Shown: piece by piece, positions 43,169-51,101 of the stretch
Layout of the letters: every line of letters begins with the position of its first letter
Numbering within the stretch: position 1 is the stretch's first letter
Assembly: GCA_017428055.1 (NCBI GenBank)
Contig: JAFRRN010000042.1
Coordinates: 1-64,000 of the forward strand
Length of the DNA: 64,000 bases
Direction: 5' to 3'
Source of the DNA: Prevotella sp.
GTDB taxonomy: Bacteria; Bacteroidota; Bacteroidia; Bacteroidales; Bacteroidaceae
Notes under the pieces: generated by a model
The model's database searches: none
What the model was told of the DNA's origin: nothing
What the model saw: only the letters and a program-made list of their open reading frames with translations
Program-made: the position numbers and the translations under genes

Positions 43169-44368
43169 TCATCGCTCCTCGTCGGAATGGATGCCATAGT
43201 ACACGCGCAACGGGGTGCTGGAAACCTTGATGAATCCCTTTGCCTCGTCGGCAGTCCAGCCCGTCTGCGTCTCGCCATATTCGCCGAGTTTCGACTTGGT
43301 GAGGTCGTCGTTGGAGTCGATGCCCACCGTCTCGAAGCCGTAGGGACGCAACTTGAGGATGGCTGTGCCATTGACATTGCGCTGGCTACTGGTCAGCATC
43401 GCCTCGATGTCGGGCATCACCGGCTCCAAGTACTGGCTCTCATGGAGGAACATGCCGTACCAGTTGGCTACTTGGTCTTTCCAATATTGTTGCCACTTGC
43501 TCAACGTCGACTTCTCCAATAGGCGGTGTGCCTCGATGATGATTTTGGGAGCCGCTGCCTCGAAGCCTACACGTCCCTTGATGCCGATGATGGTATCGCC
43601 GACGTTGCAGTCGCGCCCGATGGCATACGATGCGCCAATCTCCTCGATTTTCTGGATGGCTTTCACCTTGTCGTCGAATCTTTCGCCGTTGACGGCTGCT
43701 ATCTCGCCCTTCTCGAAGGTAATCTTCAGCGTCGTCTCAGGCTCCGTGGCGGTGACGTGTTTGAGGTATGCTTCCTCGGGCAAGCCTTGCGTTGGGTCGA
43801 GCAGTTCGCCGCCGCAGATGCTGGTACCCCATATCCCCACATTATAAGAATACTTCAGTTTGGTGAAGTCGGCGAAGAACCCATGCTCGTTGAGGTAGTC
43901 CACTTCCTCCTTGCGAGTGAGTTTCTTGTCGCGGGTGAGCGTGATGATCTCCACGCCGGGAGCCATCACGAGGAATGTCATGTCGAAACGTATCTGGTCA
44001 TTTCCCGCCCCCGTGGAGCCGTGGGCGATGGCATCTGCGCCAATCTCCTTGGCATAGCGGGCGATGGCGATGGCTTGGAAGATGCGCTCGCTGCTCACGC
44101 TGATGGGGTAGCAATTGTTGCGAAGCACGTTGCCGAAGACCATATACTTCAGCGACTTGGCGTAATATTCCTGCGTCACGTCGAGCGTCACGTACTTCAC
44201 TGCGCCCAGTTTATAGGCATTTTCCTCATTTTTCTTCAATTGTTCCTCGCTGAACCCGCCCGTGTTGGCACATGCGGCATACACCTCAAAGCCGTCGTTG
44301 GTGAGTTTCATCACGGTGTAGGAGGTGTCGAGACCTCCTGAGAATGCTACTACGACTTTCTTTTTCAT
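43169..44368 (-). CDS. argG: Argininosuccinate synthase
   Basis: A 399-residue ATP-dependent ligase joining citrulline and aspartate. The PP-loop ATP motif is at the start (VVVAFSGGLDTSYTV), followed by IAHGSTGAGNDQIRFD, NVGIWGTSICGGELLDPTQ and GRVGFEAAAPKIIIEAHRLLEK. It is complete. Its ATG overlaps the stop of the upstream GNAT gene by 4 bases. It lies in the arginine cluster downstream of argR. Confidence 0.96.
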   Translation of the reverse strand: MKKKVVVAFSGGLDTSYTVMKLTNDGFEVYAACANTGGFSEEQLKKNEENAYKLGAVKYVTLDVTQEYYAKSLKYMVFGNVLRNNCYPISVSSERIFQAIAIARYAKEIGADAIAHGSTGAGNDQIRFDMTFLVMAPGVEIITLTRDKKLTRKEEVDYLNEHGFFADFTKLKYSYNVGIWGTSICGGELLDPTQGLPEEAYLKHVTATEPETTLKITFEKGEIAAVNGERFDDKVKAIQKIEEIGASYAIGRDCNVGDTIIGIKGRVGFEAAAPKIIIEAHRLLEKSTLSKWQQYWKDQVANWYGMFLHESQYLEPVMPDIEAMLTSSQRNVNGTAILKLRPYGFETVGIDSNDDLTKSKLGEYGETQTGWTADEAKGFIKVSSTPLRVYYGIHSDEER

Positions 44369-44961
44369 TTCCGTTTATCTATGTTTTTGATTCTTTCGAT
44401 TACTTCTTTTGGCAATTTGGCAGGCAGCTGGTCTTCGGGGTCGAAGAGCATGGCGGTGCAGATGCAGTACTTGCGGTTGGTGCGGTGTAGCACGTCTTTG
44501 TTGATGCAACCCTCGCAGCCGCGCCAGAACGCCTCGTCGTCCGTCAGGTCGGCAAACGTCACCGGCTTGTAGCCCAGTTGGCTGTTCATCGTCATCACCG
44601 CCGCCCCGCTCGTGAGGCTGAATATCTTGGCGTGTGGCCAACGTATCCTCGCTAAAGTGAAAGTCACGTTCTTGATGCGCTTGGAGATGCCCCTGCCTCG
44701 GTAGTCGGGATGCACGATGAGGCCCGATGTGGTGACATATTCCTTGTTGCCCCATGTCTCGATGTAACTGAACCCCGCGAACTTCTCGCCGTCGAGGGCG
44801 ATGACGGCCTTTGCCTCCCTCATCTTCGTGGTGAGGTACTCATGTGTTCGCTTGGCGATGCCGGTGCCTCTCACCTTCGCGGCATCCTCTATTGTTTTCA
44901 GTATGGTATCGACATATTTCTCGTGTGAGGGGTCGGCGACCATGACTTGAATCTCTTCCAT
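44365..44961 (-). CDS. GNAT acyltransferase, probable glutamate N-acyltransferase of arginine synthesis
   Basis: A 198-residue GNAT-fold protein with the acyl-CoA binding motif VHPDYRGRGISKRI and a cysteine-rich C-terminal part (GCEGCINKDVL and RKYCICTAMLF). It sits between argR and argG and overlaps argG by 4 bases, in the same order as the Bacteroides thetaiotaomicron BT3762-BT3757 region. There, as I recall it, genetic work assigned the BT3761 homologue as the missing first arginine enzyme, an N-succinylglutamate synthase. No canonical ArgA or ArgJ is in the window. The four cysteines could bind a metal. Confidence 0.82.
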   Translation of the reverse strand: MEEIQVMVADPSHEKYVDTILKTIEDAAKVRGTGIAKRTHEYLTTKMREAKAVIALDGEKFAGFSYIETWGNKEYVTTSGLIVHPDYRGRGISKRIKNVTFTLARIRWPHAKIFSLTSGAAVMTMNSQLGYKPVTFADLTDDEAFWRGCEGCINKDVLHRTNRKYCICTAMLFDPEDQLPAKLPKEVIERIKNIDKRK

Positions 44962-44997
44962 TTCTTGTGTCGTTATGTTTCTTGTTCGTAAATGATG

Positions 44998-45480
44998 TTA
45001 TTCGTCTAAGATTGTGGGGATAATCTCACCCAATGATTCCATGATCTCGTTGGGGTGGGTGCCATCCTTGATGACGATGAAAATGGTGTCGTCGCCCGCG
45101 ATGGTGCCCAATATTTCGGGAATATGGGAATTGTCGATGTTGTAGGCGATGGCACTCGCATAGCCCGGGCGTGTCTTGATGACACCCATGTTGCCCGAGA
45201 AGTTGAGCGAGATGAACCCCGGCGTCTCCAACATGTCACGCGCCGTGGTGTGTTTATGCACCCGTTTGTACATCGTCTCGTTGGGCAACACGTAAACGTA
45301 TTTGCCGTTCATGCTGGCAGCCTTGGCGACCTTGAGCTGTTTGAGGTCGCGGCTCAATGTTGCCTGTGTCAGTGAGAAACCCTCGTTCTGCAAGGCTTGC
45401 AGCACCTCTTCCTGGCTACCTAACTCCTTGCTTGATATAAGCATCTTGAGGGTTTCGATACGGCTGTTCTTAACTTTCAT
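44998..45480 (-). CDS. argR: Arginine repressor ArgR
   Basis: A 160-residue arginine-sensing repressor. The N-terminal winged helix (RIETLKMLISSKELGSQEEVLQALQNEGFSLTQATLSRDLKQL) carries the SQEEV and TQATLSRD family signature. The C-terminal hexamerisation and arginine-binding domain has GVIKTRPGYASAIAYNID and GTIAGDDTIFIV. Start is the ATG at 45480; the frame opens 13 codons upstream but that part lies over a likely ARG box. It heads the arginine cluster, 36 bp ahead of the GNAT gene. Confidence 0.95.
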   Translation of the reverse strand: MKVKNSRIETLKMLISSKELGSQEEVLQALQNEGFSLTQATLSRDLKQLKVAKAASMNGKYVYVLPNETMYKRVHKHTTARDMLETPGFISLNFSGNMGVIKTRPGYASAIAYNIDNSHIPEILGTIAGDDTIFIVIKDGTHPNEIMESLGEIIPTILDE

Positions 45481-45482
45481 TA

Positions 45483-45496
45483 TGTATAAATATTCA
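45483..45496. promoter_or_regulatory. Candidate ARG box (ArgR operator)
   Basis: TGTATAAATATTCA matches the ARG-box core TGAAT-N4-ATTCA with one mismatch. It lies between the argR transcription start region and the argR ATG, where binding would block transcription of the whole cluster, consistent with autoregulation. Confidence 0.55.
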
Positions 45497-45507
45497 ATTT
45501 GCGGCTG

Positions 45508-45539
45508 CAAAATTACCATTATTCACGCATATAGCCAAA
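45508..45539 (-). promoter_or_regulatory. Promoter of argR and the arginine cluster
   Basis: On the minus strand TTTG (complement of 45536-45539), 20 bp, TAATTTTG (complement of 45508-45515). Confidence 0.7.
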
Positions 45540-45704
45540 TGTTTTTGCATAAAAATGTAATCTCCTGTGTGGAAAAGAATGGTTTTTTGTGCTGAAAAAA
45601 GCGGACAAAATGACATTCGGAGAAATTTGCGAAATAGATTCAAAGAGAATTGCCCGATGGCAAAAAAGCTTCGGATTTTTCGGTTTTTGGAGGTGGAACC
45701 CCCC

Positions 45705-45807
45705 ATTTAACATTTTTTGGGGGGCAGTTATCGGGCATAGATGTGGCAGTTATCCTTCCCGGATGTGGCATTTAGGAGTGACAGATGCCGCCCAAAAAAT
45801 GTTAAAT
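45705..45807. repeat. 103-bp element with 22-bp inverted repeats and internal GGCAnTTA repeats
   Basis: 45705-45726 is the inverse complement of 45786-45807 with one mismatch (core ATTTAACATTTTTTGGG). The 59 bases between hold copies of a GGCA(G/T)TTA word, GGCAGTTATC twice and GGCATTTAG once, and a further GGCATTTA follows just outside the right arm near 45811. The spacer lies between the divergent argR and GH28 genes. It may be a small MITE or a cruciform regulator-binding site. Confidence 0.6.
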
Positions 45808-46084
45808 AGCGGCATTTACGGGCGATAATTGTATCTCTGTTTTTCCATTTCCTTGATAGTCAGCACGTTATGGAAAACGCCAAAAATGGCGTTCTTTTCA
45901 TCCAAGTTCATCTTTGTTCGTAAAGATGCCCGTCATTTGCGCCCATTTTGTGACTTTTATTTGACAACATCGATATAAATGAAACGTGATGATGAGATAT
46001 GGTGAAATATGCATCATTTAGAGGAATGAAGGGTGAAATTAGTTAAAATAAAGGCAAAAAACGTTTTTATTTAGAAAAATTGTT

Positions 46085-46092
46085 TATCTTTG
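46085..46092 (+). promoter_or_regulatory. Probable -7 box of the PUL
   Basis: TATCTTTG, 25 bp before the ATG at 46118. The upstream box at the expected distance is only T-rich. Confidence 0.5.
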
Positions 46093-46117
46093 TGCGTTTT
46101 CTAAACATTAAGCATCC

Positions 46118-47524
46118 ATGAAGAGAGCTTTGGTGACATGCTGTTTGCTGTTGGCGACGGTGTTGCTTGTGGCGCAGCATGTGTATAATGTAGTAGACTA
46201 TGGGGCAAAGGGAAATGGCATCGATGATGATGCGGCTGCCATCCAGTCGGCCATCGATGCCTGTTCACAAGAGGGTGGCGGAACCGTTATTCTGCCCCGC
46301 AACCATGTTTTTGTTTGCGGCCCTTTGCAATTGAAGTCGAATGTGGAGTTGCATTTGGAATCCACCGCCGTATTGAAAGCCCATCCCGATGAGGGAATTT
46401 ATCATCTGAGTGCCTTCGGCAAGAATGAGGGCGAGGGCATGATGTGGATCTATGCCAACCATGCAGAGAATATTTCCATCACGGGAAAGGGTACCATCCA
46501 CGGCAACGGCATTGCCTTCATGGGTCAAGAACTCGATGATTCATACGAGCTGAAGCCCGTCACTACGTTTGACCCACGCCCCCATGTGCTGACGCTGACC
46601 GACGTGAAAAACCTCACCATCCGCGACGTGACCATCAAGGAGGGGGCATATTGGACGGTGCATCTCATCGGGTGCGACCGTGCCGTGATAGACGGCATCA
46701 ACCTCTTGAACAACCTCAAGATCCGCAATGGCGACGGGATAGACCTCGACCATTCCAAGAATGTGCGCATCGCCAACTGCTATATCACGAGCGGGGATGA
46801 CTGCATCTGCCTGAAAAATAGGCGCGAGTTTGAGGAGTATGGACCCTGTCATGACATCACGGTGACCAATTGCGTGATGACCTCCCGCTCATGCGCCATC
46901 AAGATTGGCAGTGAGAACATGGACTCCATCCATAACGTGATGTTCGACAACTGTATCATCACCGCCTCCAACCGTGGGCTGGGCATCCAGAATCGAGACG
47001 AGGGGACGGTGACCGATGTCACCTTCTCCAATATCCAATTGGACTGCCGCCTGTGGTCGGATGTGTGGTGGGGCAAGGCGGAGCCTATCTACGTGACAAG
47101 CTACCCACGCGCCAACGGCAACCACAAGGATGCCAACTGGCGATTCCCCAAGGGACAGATCGAGGGCAGGTGCGGCGAGGTGGCTCGCATACGGTTCAAC
47201 AACATCTCCGCCACGAGCGAGAACGGCTGCTTCATCGGGGGCGACACGAAAGACAAGGTTCATCATATATATATAAATAATGTGAACTTGACGATGCGGA
47301 AGACAACTCCATACGAGGGCGGCGTGTACGATAAGCGGCCCTGCAAGGGCGAAGGGTTCGTCACGGGTAAGGTGCATGGGGTTTATGTGGACAAGGCAAG
47401 CGATGTCTTGATAGACGGCCTGCACATGGCATGGGATAAGCAATTCCCCCTGCGGGGATTCCCTGTCCGAGACGAAAACAGTGTTTCGGTGGTGGTGAAA
47501 AATGAGATGGAGAGTTTTTTCTGA
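46118..47524 (+). CDS. GH28 family polygalacturonase-like glycoside hydrolase
   Basis: A 468-residue exported right-handed beta-helix enzyme with a signal peptide (to LLVAQ). N-terminal YNVVDYGAKGNGIDDDAAAIQSAIDAC is the pectate-lyase-superfamily entry. The GH28 catalytic aspartates are visible in NGDGIDLDHSKNV and ITSGDDCICLKN. The usual GHG motif is replaced by SRSCAIKIGSE, and the RIK position by NRGLGIQNRDEG, as often seen in exo-acting Bacteroidetes members. It would release galacturonate or rhamnogalacturonan fragments. It is the first gene of the PUL, 64 bp before the SusC gene. Confidence 0.92.
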   Translation: MKRALVTCCLLLATVLLVAQHVYNVVDYGAKGNGIDDDAAAIQSAIDACSQEGGGTVILPRNHVFVCGPLQLKSNVELHLESTAVLKAHPDEGIYHLSAFGKNEGEGMMWIYANHAENISITGKGTIHGNGIAFMGQELDDSYELKPVTTFDPRPHVLTLTDVKNLTIRDVTIKEGAYWTVHLIGCDRAVIDGINLLNNLKIRNGDGIDLDHSKNVRIANCYITSGDDCICLKNRREFEEYGPCHDITVTNCVMTSRSCAIKIGSENMDSIHNVMFDNCIITASNRGLGIQNRDEGTVTDVTFSNIQLDCRLWSDVWWGKAEPIYVTSYPRANGNHKDANWRFPKGQIEGRCGEVARIRFNNISATSENGCFIGGDTKDKVHHIYINNVNLTMRKTTPYEGGVYDKRPCKGEGFVTGKVHGVYVDKASDVLIDGLHMAWDKQFPLRGFPVRDENSVSVVVKNEMESFF

Positions 47525-47588
47525 CCGATTCGTATGGAAAGAAACGATGAATAATCATTCAAATGTCAATTTTTAATTTATAACAATT

Positions 47589-50500
47589 ATGCTAAAAGTA
47601 CGATTCTTAAATTCAAAGAGACTCATGAAGGCGATGCTTTCGATGGCTCTCCTTGTGAGCAGTACAGTGGCAATGGCGCAAAACCAAATGACGGGAGTCA
47701 TCCGCGACGCGCAGGGTGAGCCCCTCGTCGGTGTGAGCGTCGTTGAGGCTGGTACACAGAATGGTGTCGTAACGGACATTAACGGACGTTACACACTCAA
47801 CGTGAGGCCCGGTGCCAGGCTGAATGTCTCATACGTGGGATTCGAGCCGCAGACCATCACGGCCGGTCAAAGTGTCACGTTGCAAGAAGACAACCAATTG
47901 CTTAACGAGGTCGTGGTGGTAGGTTATGGCACCATGCGCCGTAAGGATGTGACCTCTTCCATTACCACCGTGCAGGCAAAAGACCTGAACCAGGGTGTGT
48001 TTGCCGACCCCGCCCAGATGCTGCAAGGCAAGGTGGCAGGCTTGGTGGTGACGGGTACAGGTGACCCTAATGGAACGCCATCCATCACCCTTCGTGGTGC
48101 ATCGTCGTTGCGCGAGGGCGCGGCCATGGAACCTTACTATGTCATCGACGGCATTCCCGGCGTAGACATCTCGATGGTGGCACCCGATGACATTGAGTCT
48201 ATCGATGTGCTGCGCGATGCTTCCGCTACCGCCATCTACGGATCAAAGGCTGCCAACGGTGTGATCATCATCACCACCAAGAGCGGCCAGGAAGGCCGTA
48301 CCAATGTGAGCTATAACGGCTATGTGGCATTCAACAACGCATTGAAGACTCTTGACATGGCAACCGCAGCCCAGTTGCGTGCTGCCGGTGAGGTGGTGAC
48401 GGGTGAGGACTATGGTGCCAATACCGACTGGCAGAAAGAAGTGTTGCGCACGGGTATTGCCCACAACCATAATGTCTCGATCAATGGCGGAAACCAGAAG
48501 ACCAAGTACATGGCATCTATCAACTATATGGAGAATGACGGTGTTATCCGTGGTACCGACATGCAACGTGTCAATGCGCGTGCCTTGATGTCAACCAGCA
48601 TTCTCAAGGACCACCTCAACATTTCTGTTGGTGTAAATGCCATGCAGGGCAAGCATCATGGCGTACCCGTGGGAACAAATGGGGAGTCTGTTCTCGATGC
48701 CATGAACTACTATTCGCCTACCAACCCCATCCGCAATGATGAAGGCTCTTGGTTCAACATGAACTATGGTTCACAAAACTATAACCCCATGTCGATGATT
48801 TACGAGGATTCCAATGACCGTACATGGAAACGTATGCAATACATCGGCAAGGCTGCCTTGAAGATTGTTGACGGACTTGTGTGGAATGCTAACTATAGTT
48901 ACAACTCGCGCCAGACGGTGTATAGCTATTACAACTCCTCACAATCGCAGTTACCTTACGGAGGTACGGCAGGAAAGGCCTTCCGCCAGACACGTATGGG
49001 CAATGACCAAACCTTTGAGACCTATCTGAACTTCGATAAGAATTTTGCCGACGTGCATAGGCTTGGTATCATGGCAGGTTACACATGGGAAGAACGCACC
49101 AGCGATGATGGTTTCGGACTCGCCGTGTTCAACTTCTACGATGATACTTTGGGTTACAACAACCTTGGTTATGGCAACCTCATGCGTGGTATGACTGATG
49201 TTGACAGTGGCATTAAGGAGACCTATCGCAACATTTCTTTCTATGGTCGTCTGAACTATAGCTTTGCATCGCGTTATATGCTGCAGGCAACTATCCGTCG
49301 TGACGGCTCGTCGGTGTTTGGCAAGAACCATCGTTGGGGTACATTCCCATCGGCTTCTGTAGCTTGGAACATTGCCGAGGAGGCTTTCATGAAAAACCAA
49401 AACGTGTTCGATCAGTTGAAACTTCGCGCTGGCTATGGTGTCAGTGGTAATGCCCTCGGCTTTGGTGCCTACACAGCATTGGCAACTTACGGTCTTGACG
49501 CTTCCAGTACCTTCAACTATATCAACTCCAATGGCACGTCAAGTACGTATTCTAAACTGATTGCCACTAAGAATGCTAACCCCGACCTGAAGTGGGAAGA
49601 GACAACGATGCTGAACATTGGTCTTGACTTTGCATTCTTCAATAGCCGTCTCAGTGGTAGCATCGAGGTTTACAACAAGAAGACTTCCGACTTGATCTGG
49701 AACTATCCTGTTTCTACCAGCCGCTATCCTGTGGGTGACATGATGGCAAACGTAGGTGAGATTAGCAACAAGGGTATCGAACTTACTATCAATGCAGTTC
49801 CTGTGAAGTCCAAAAACTTCCAATGGACCACGACCATCAACTTGGCTCACAATAAGAACAAAGTGGAAAAGATTTCCAATTCAGAGTTCAGCGTAGACTA
49901 TATCAACTGGGGTAATCCCAATATCGTCGGTATCGCTTCCAATGGAGAGGTGATGCGTATCATGGAAGGAGAGCCAATCGGTACATTCTATACATACGAG
50001 TTCGCAGGTTATGATGGCAACGGAAACTCCACCTATTACGTACACGACCCAGTGACCAACGAGCGTACTGGTGCCACCACGACCGACCCCGCCGTGACAG
50101 ATAAGACCATCGTGGGTTCGGCTCAGCCTAAGCTTACCTTTGGTTGGAACAACACCGTCTCATGGAAGGGATGGAGCTTAACCGCATTCTTCCAAGGCAA
50201 CATTGGAAACAAGATTATGAATGCATCACGTGCTCACTATAGCGCACGTTCACTCACTTCAGGGGGAAAGAATGTGTTGGCAGATGCCTTGACAGATTCT
50301 CATTTCAAGAGTGATGCCAACTTCCATCTGCCCTCCGACCGCTATTTAGAGAAAGGAGACTATGTCCGCCTGAAAACTCTCACATTGGGATACACATTCC
50401 GTAACCTCGGTGGATGGGCTAAAGACCTCACTCTTTATGCCACTTGCACCAACCTGTTTACCATTACAGGGTACAAGGGACTCGACCCAGAGGTGAATCT

Positions 50501-51083
50501 CGGTGGTCTGCAACCAGGTCTTGACCTTCGTGAGACGTTCTATCCTCACACTCGTTCACTCATGGTGGGCGTTAGAATCAACTTTGACAGCAAGGTTGAA
50601 GCCAAGCCTGCACCAACAAAGACTGTCTACGTGACAGACAATGCAGAGATTGACCGCCTCAATGGTGAAATCAATCGTCTGCGTGATGAGAATGGACAGC
50701 TCCGTAACCGTAAGCCAGAGAATACGAAGGAAATCATTAGCACGAAGGAGTTTGTCACTTATCCACATTATGTCAACTTCGCCCTTAACGAGACGAAAGT
50801 GACAGACCAGGAGAAAGTGAACTTGCAATATGTTGCAGAAATGATTAAGTCCGTGCCAGACAAGAAATTCAGCATCGTAGGTTATGCCGACAAGCAGACG
50901 GGCAATAGCGAAATCAACACCCGACTGGCACAGCAGCGTGCTAATAATGTCTATGAGGTGCTTACCAAGCAATATGGCATCGCCGCTGACCGTTTGGTCG
51001 TTGATGCTAAAGGTGGTGTTGACACGATGTTCTTGAACAATTCACAGTTGAGCCGCTCGGTCATTATCTCAGAAATCAAGTAA
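47589..51083 (+). CDS. SusC/RagA TonB-dependent transporter fused to a C-terminal OmpA domain
   Basis: A 1164-residue outer-membrane transporter. Signal peptide to AMAQ (about 31), a carboxypeptidase D-like domain (about 35-105), a TonB plug (NEVVVVGYGTMRRKDVTSSI onward, about 112-235, with DASATAIYGSKAANGVIIITT), and a 22-strand barrel ending at GVRINF, Phe999, where normal SusC proteins stop. Here 165 residues follow: a linker, a short coiled coil (about 1018-1042), and an OmpA-like peptidoglycan-binding domain (about 1055-1164). In that domain the two peptidoglycan-binding residues, Asp1101 (GYADKQTG) and Arg1117 (LAQQRANNV), are kept. No frameshift or stop separates the parts. It is directly followed by its SusD partner. 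Confidence 0.93.
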   Translation: MLKVRFLNSKRLMKAMLSMALLVSSTVAMAQNQMTGVIRDAQGEPLVGVSVVEAGTQNGVVTDINGRYTLNVRPGARLNVSYVGFEPQTITAGQSVTLQEDNQLLNEVVVVGYGTMRRKDVTSSITTVQAKDLNQGVFADPAQMLQGKVAGLVVTGTGDPNGTPSITLRGASSLREGAAMEPYYVIDGIPGVDISMVAPDDIESIDVLRDASATAIYGSKAANGVIIITTKSGQEGRTNVSYNGYVAFNNALKTLDMATAAQLRAAGEVVTGEDYGANTDWQKEVLRTGIAHNHNVSINGGNQKTKYMASINYMENDGVIRGTDMQRVNARALMSTSILKDHLNISVGVNAMQGKHHGVPVGTNGESVLDAMNYYSPTNPIRNDEGSWFNMNYGSQNYNPMSMIYEDSNDRTWKRMQYIGKAALKIVDGLVWNANYSYNSRQTVYSYYNSSQSQLPYGGTAGKAFRQTRMGNDQTFETYLNFDKNFADVHRLGIMAGYTWEERTSDDGFGLAVFNFYDDTLGYNNLGYGNLMRGMTDVDSGIKETYRNISFYGRLNYSFASRYMLQATIRRDGSSVFGKNHRWGTFPSASVAWNIAEEAFMKNQNVFDQLKLRAGYGVSGNALGFGAYTALATYGLDASSTFNYINSNGTSSTYSKLIATKNANPDLKWEETTMLNIGLDFAFFNSRLSGSIEVYNKKTSDLIWNYPVSTSRYPVGDMMANVGEISNKGIELTINAVPVKSKNFQWTTTINLAHNKNKVEKISNSEFSVDYINWGNPNIVGIASNGEVMRIMEGEPIGTFYTYEFAGYDGNGNSTYYVHDPVTNERTGATTTDPAVTDKTIVGSAQPKLTFGWNNTVSWKGWSLTAFFQGNIGNKIMNASRAHYSARSLTSGGKNVLADALTDSHFKSDANFHLPSDRYLEKGDYVRLKTLTLGYTFRNLGGWAKDLTLYATCTNLFTITGYKGLDPEVNLGGLQPGLDLRETFYPHTRSLMVGVRINFDSKVEAKPAPTKTVYVTDNAEIDRLNGEINRLRDENGQLRNRKPENTKEIISTKEFVTYPHYVNFALNETKVTDQEKVNLQYVAEMIKSVPDKKFSIVGYADKQTGNSEINTRLAQQRANNVYEVLTKQYGIAADRLVVDAKGGVDTMFLNNSQLSRSVIISEIK

Positions 51084-51101
51084 TTTAGCGAAACAGGAAA
51101 T

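Larger units (their letters stand above)
45540..46117. other. Stretch of about 580 bp without a gene
   Basis: Besides the inverted-repeat element at 45705-45807 and the -7 box at 46085-46092 I see no gene or RNA. A 79-codon frame (45589-45828, plus strand) crosses the inverted repeat and is rejected. The stretch from 45830 to 46080 shows nothing recognisable. Confidence 0.6.

Noticed and set aside
45589..45828. 79-codon frame between argR and the GH28 gene
   Set aside because: It runs through the 22-bp inverted repeat and has no signals.
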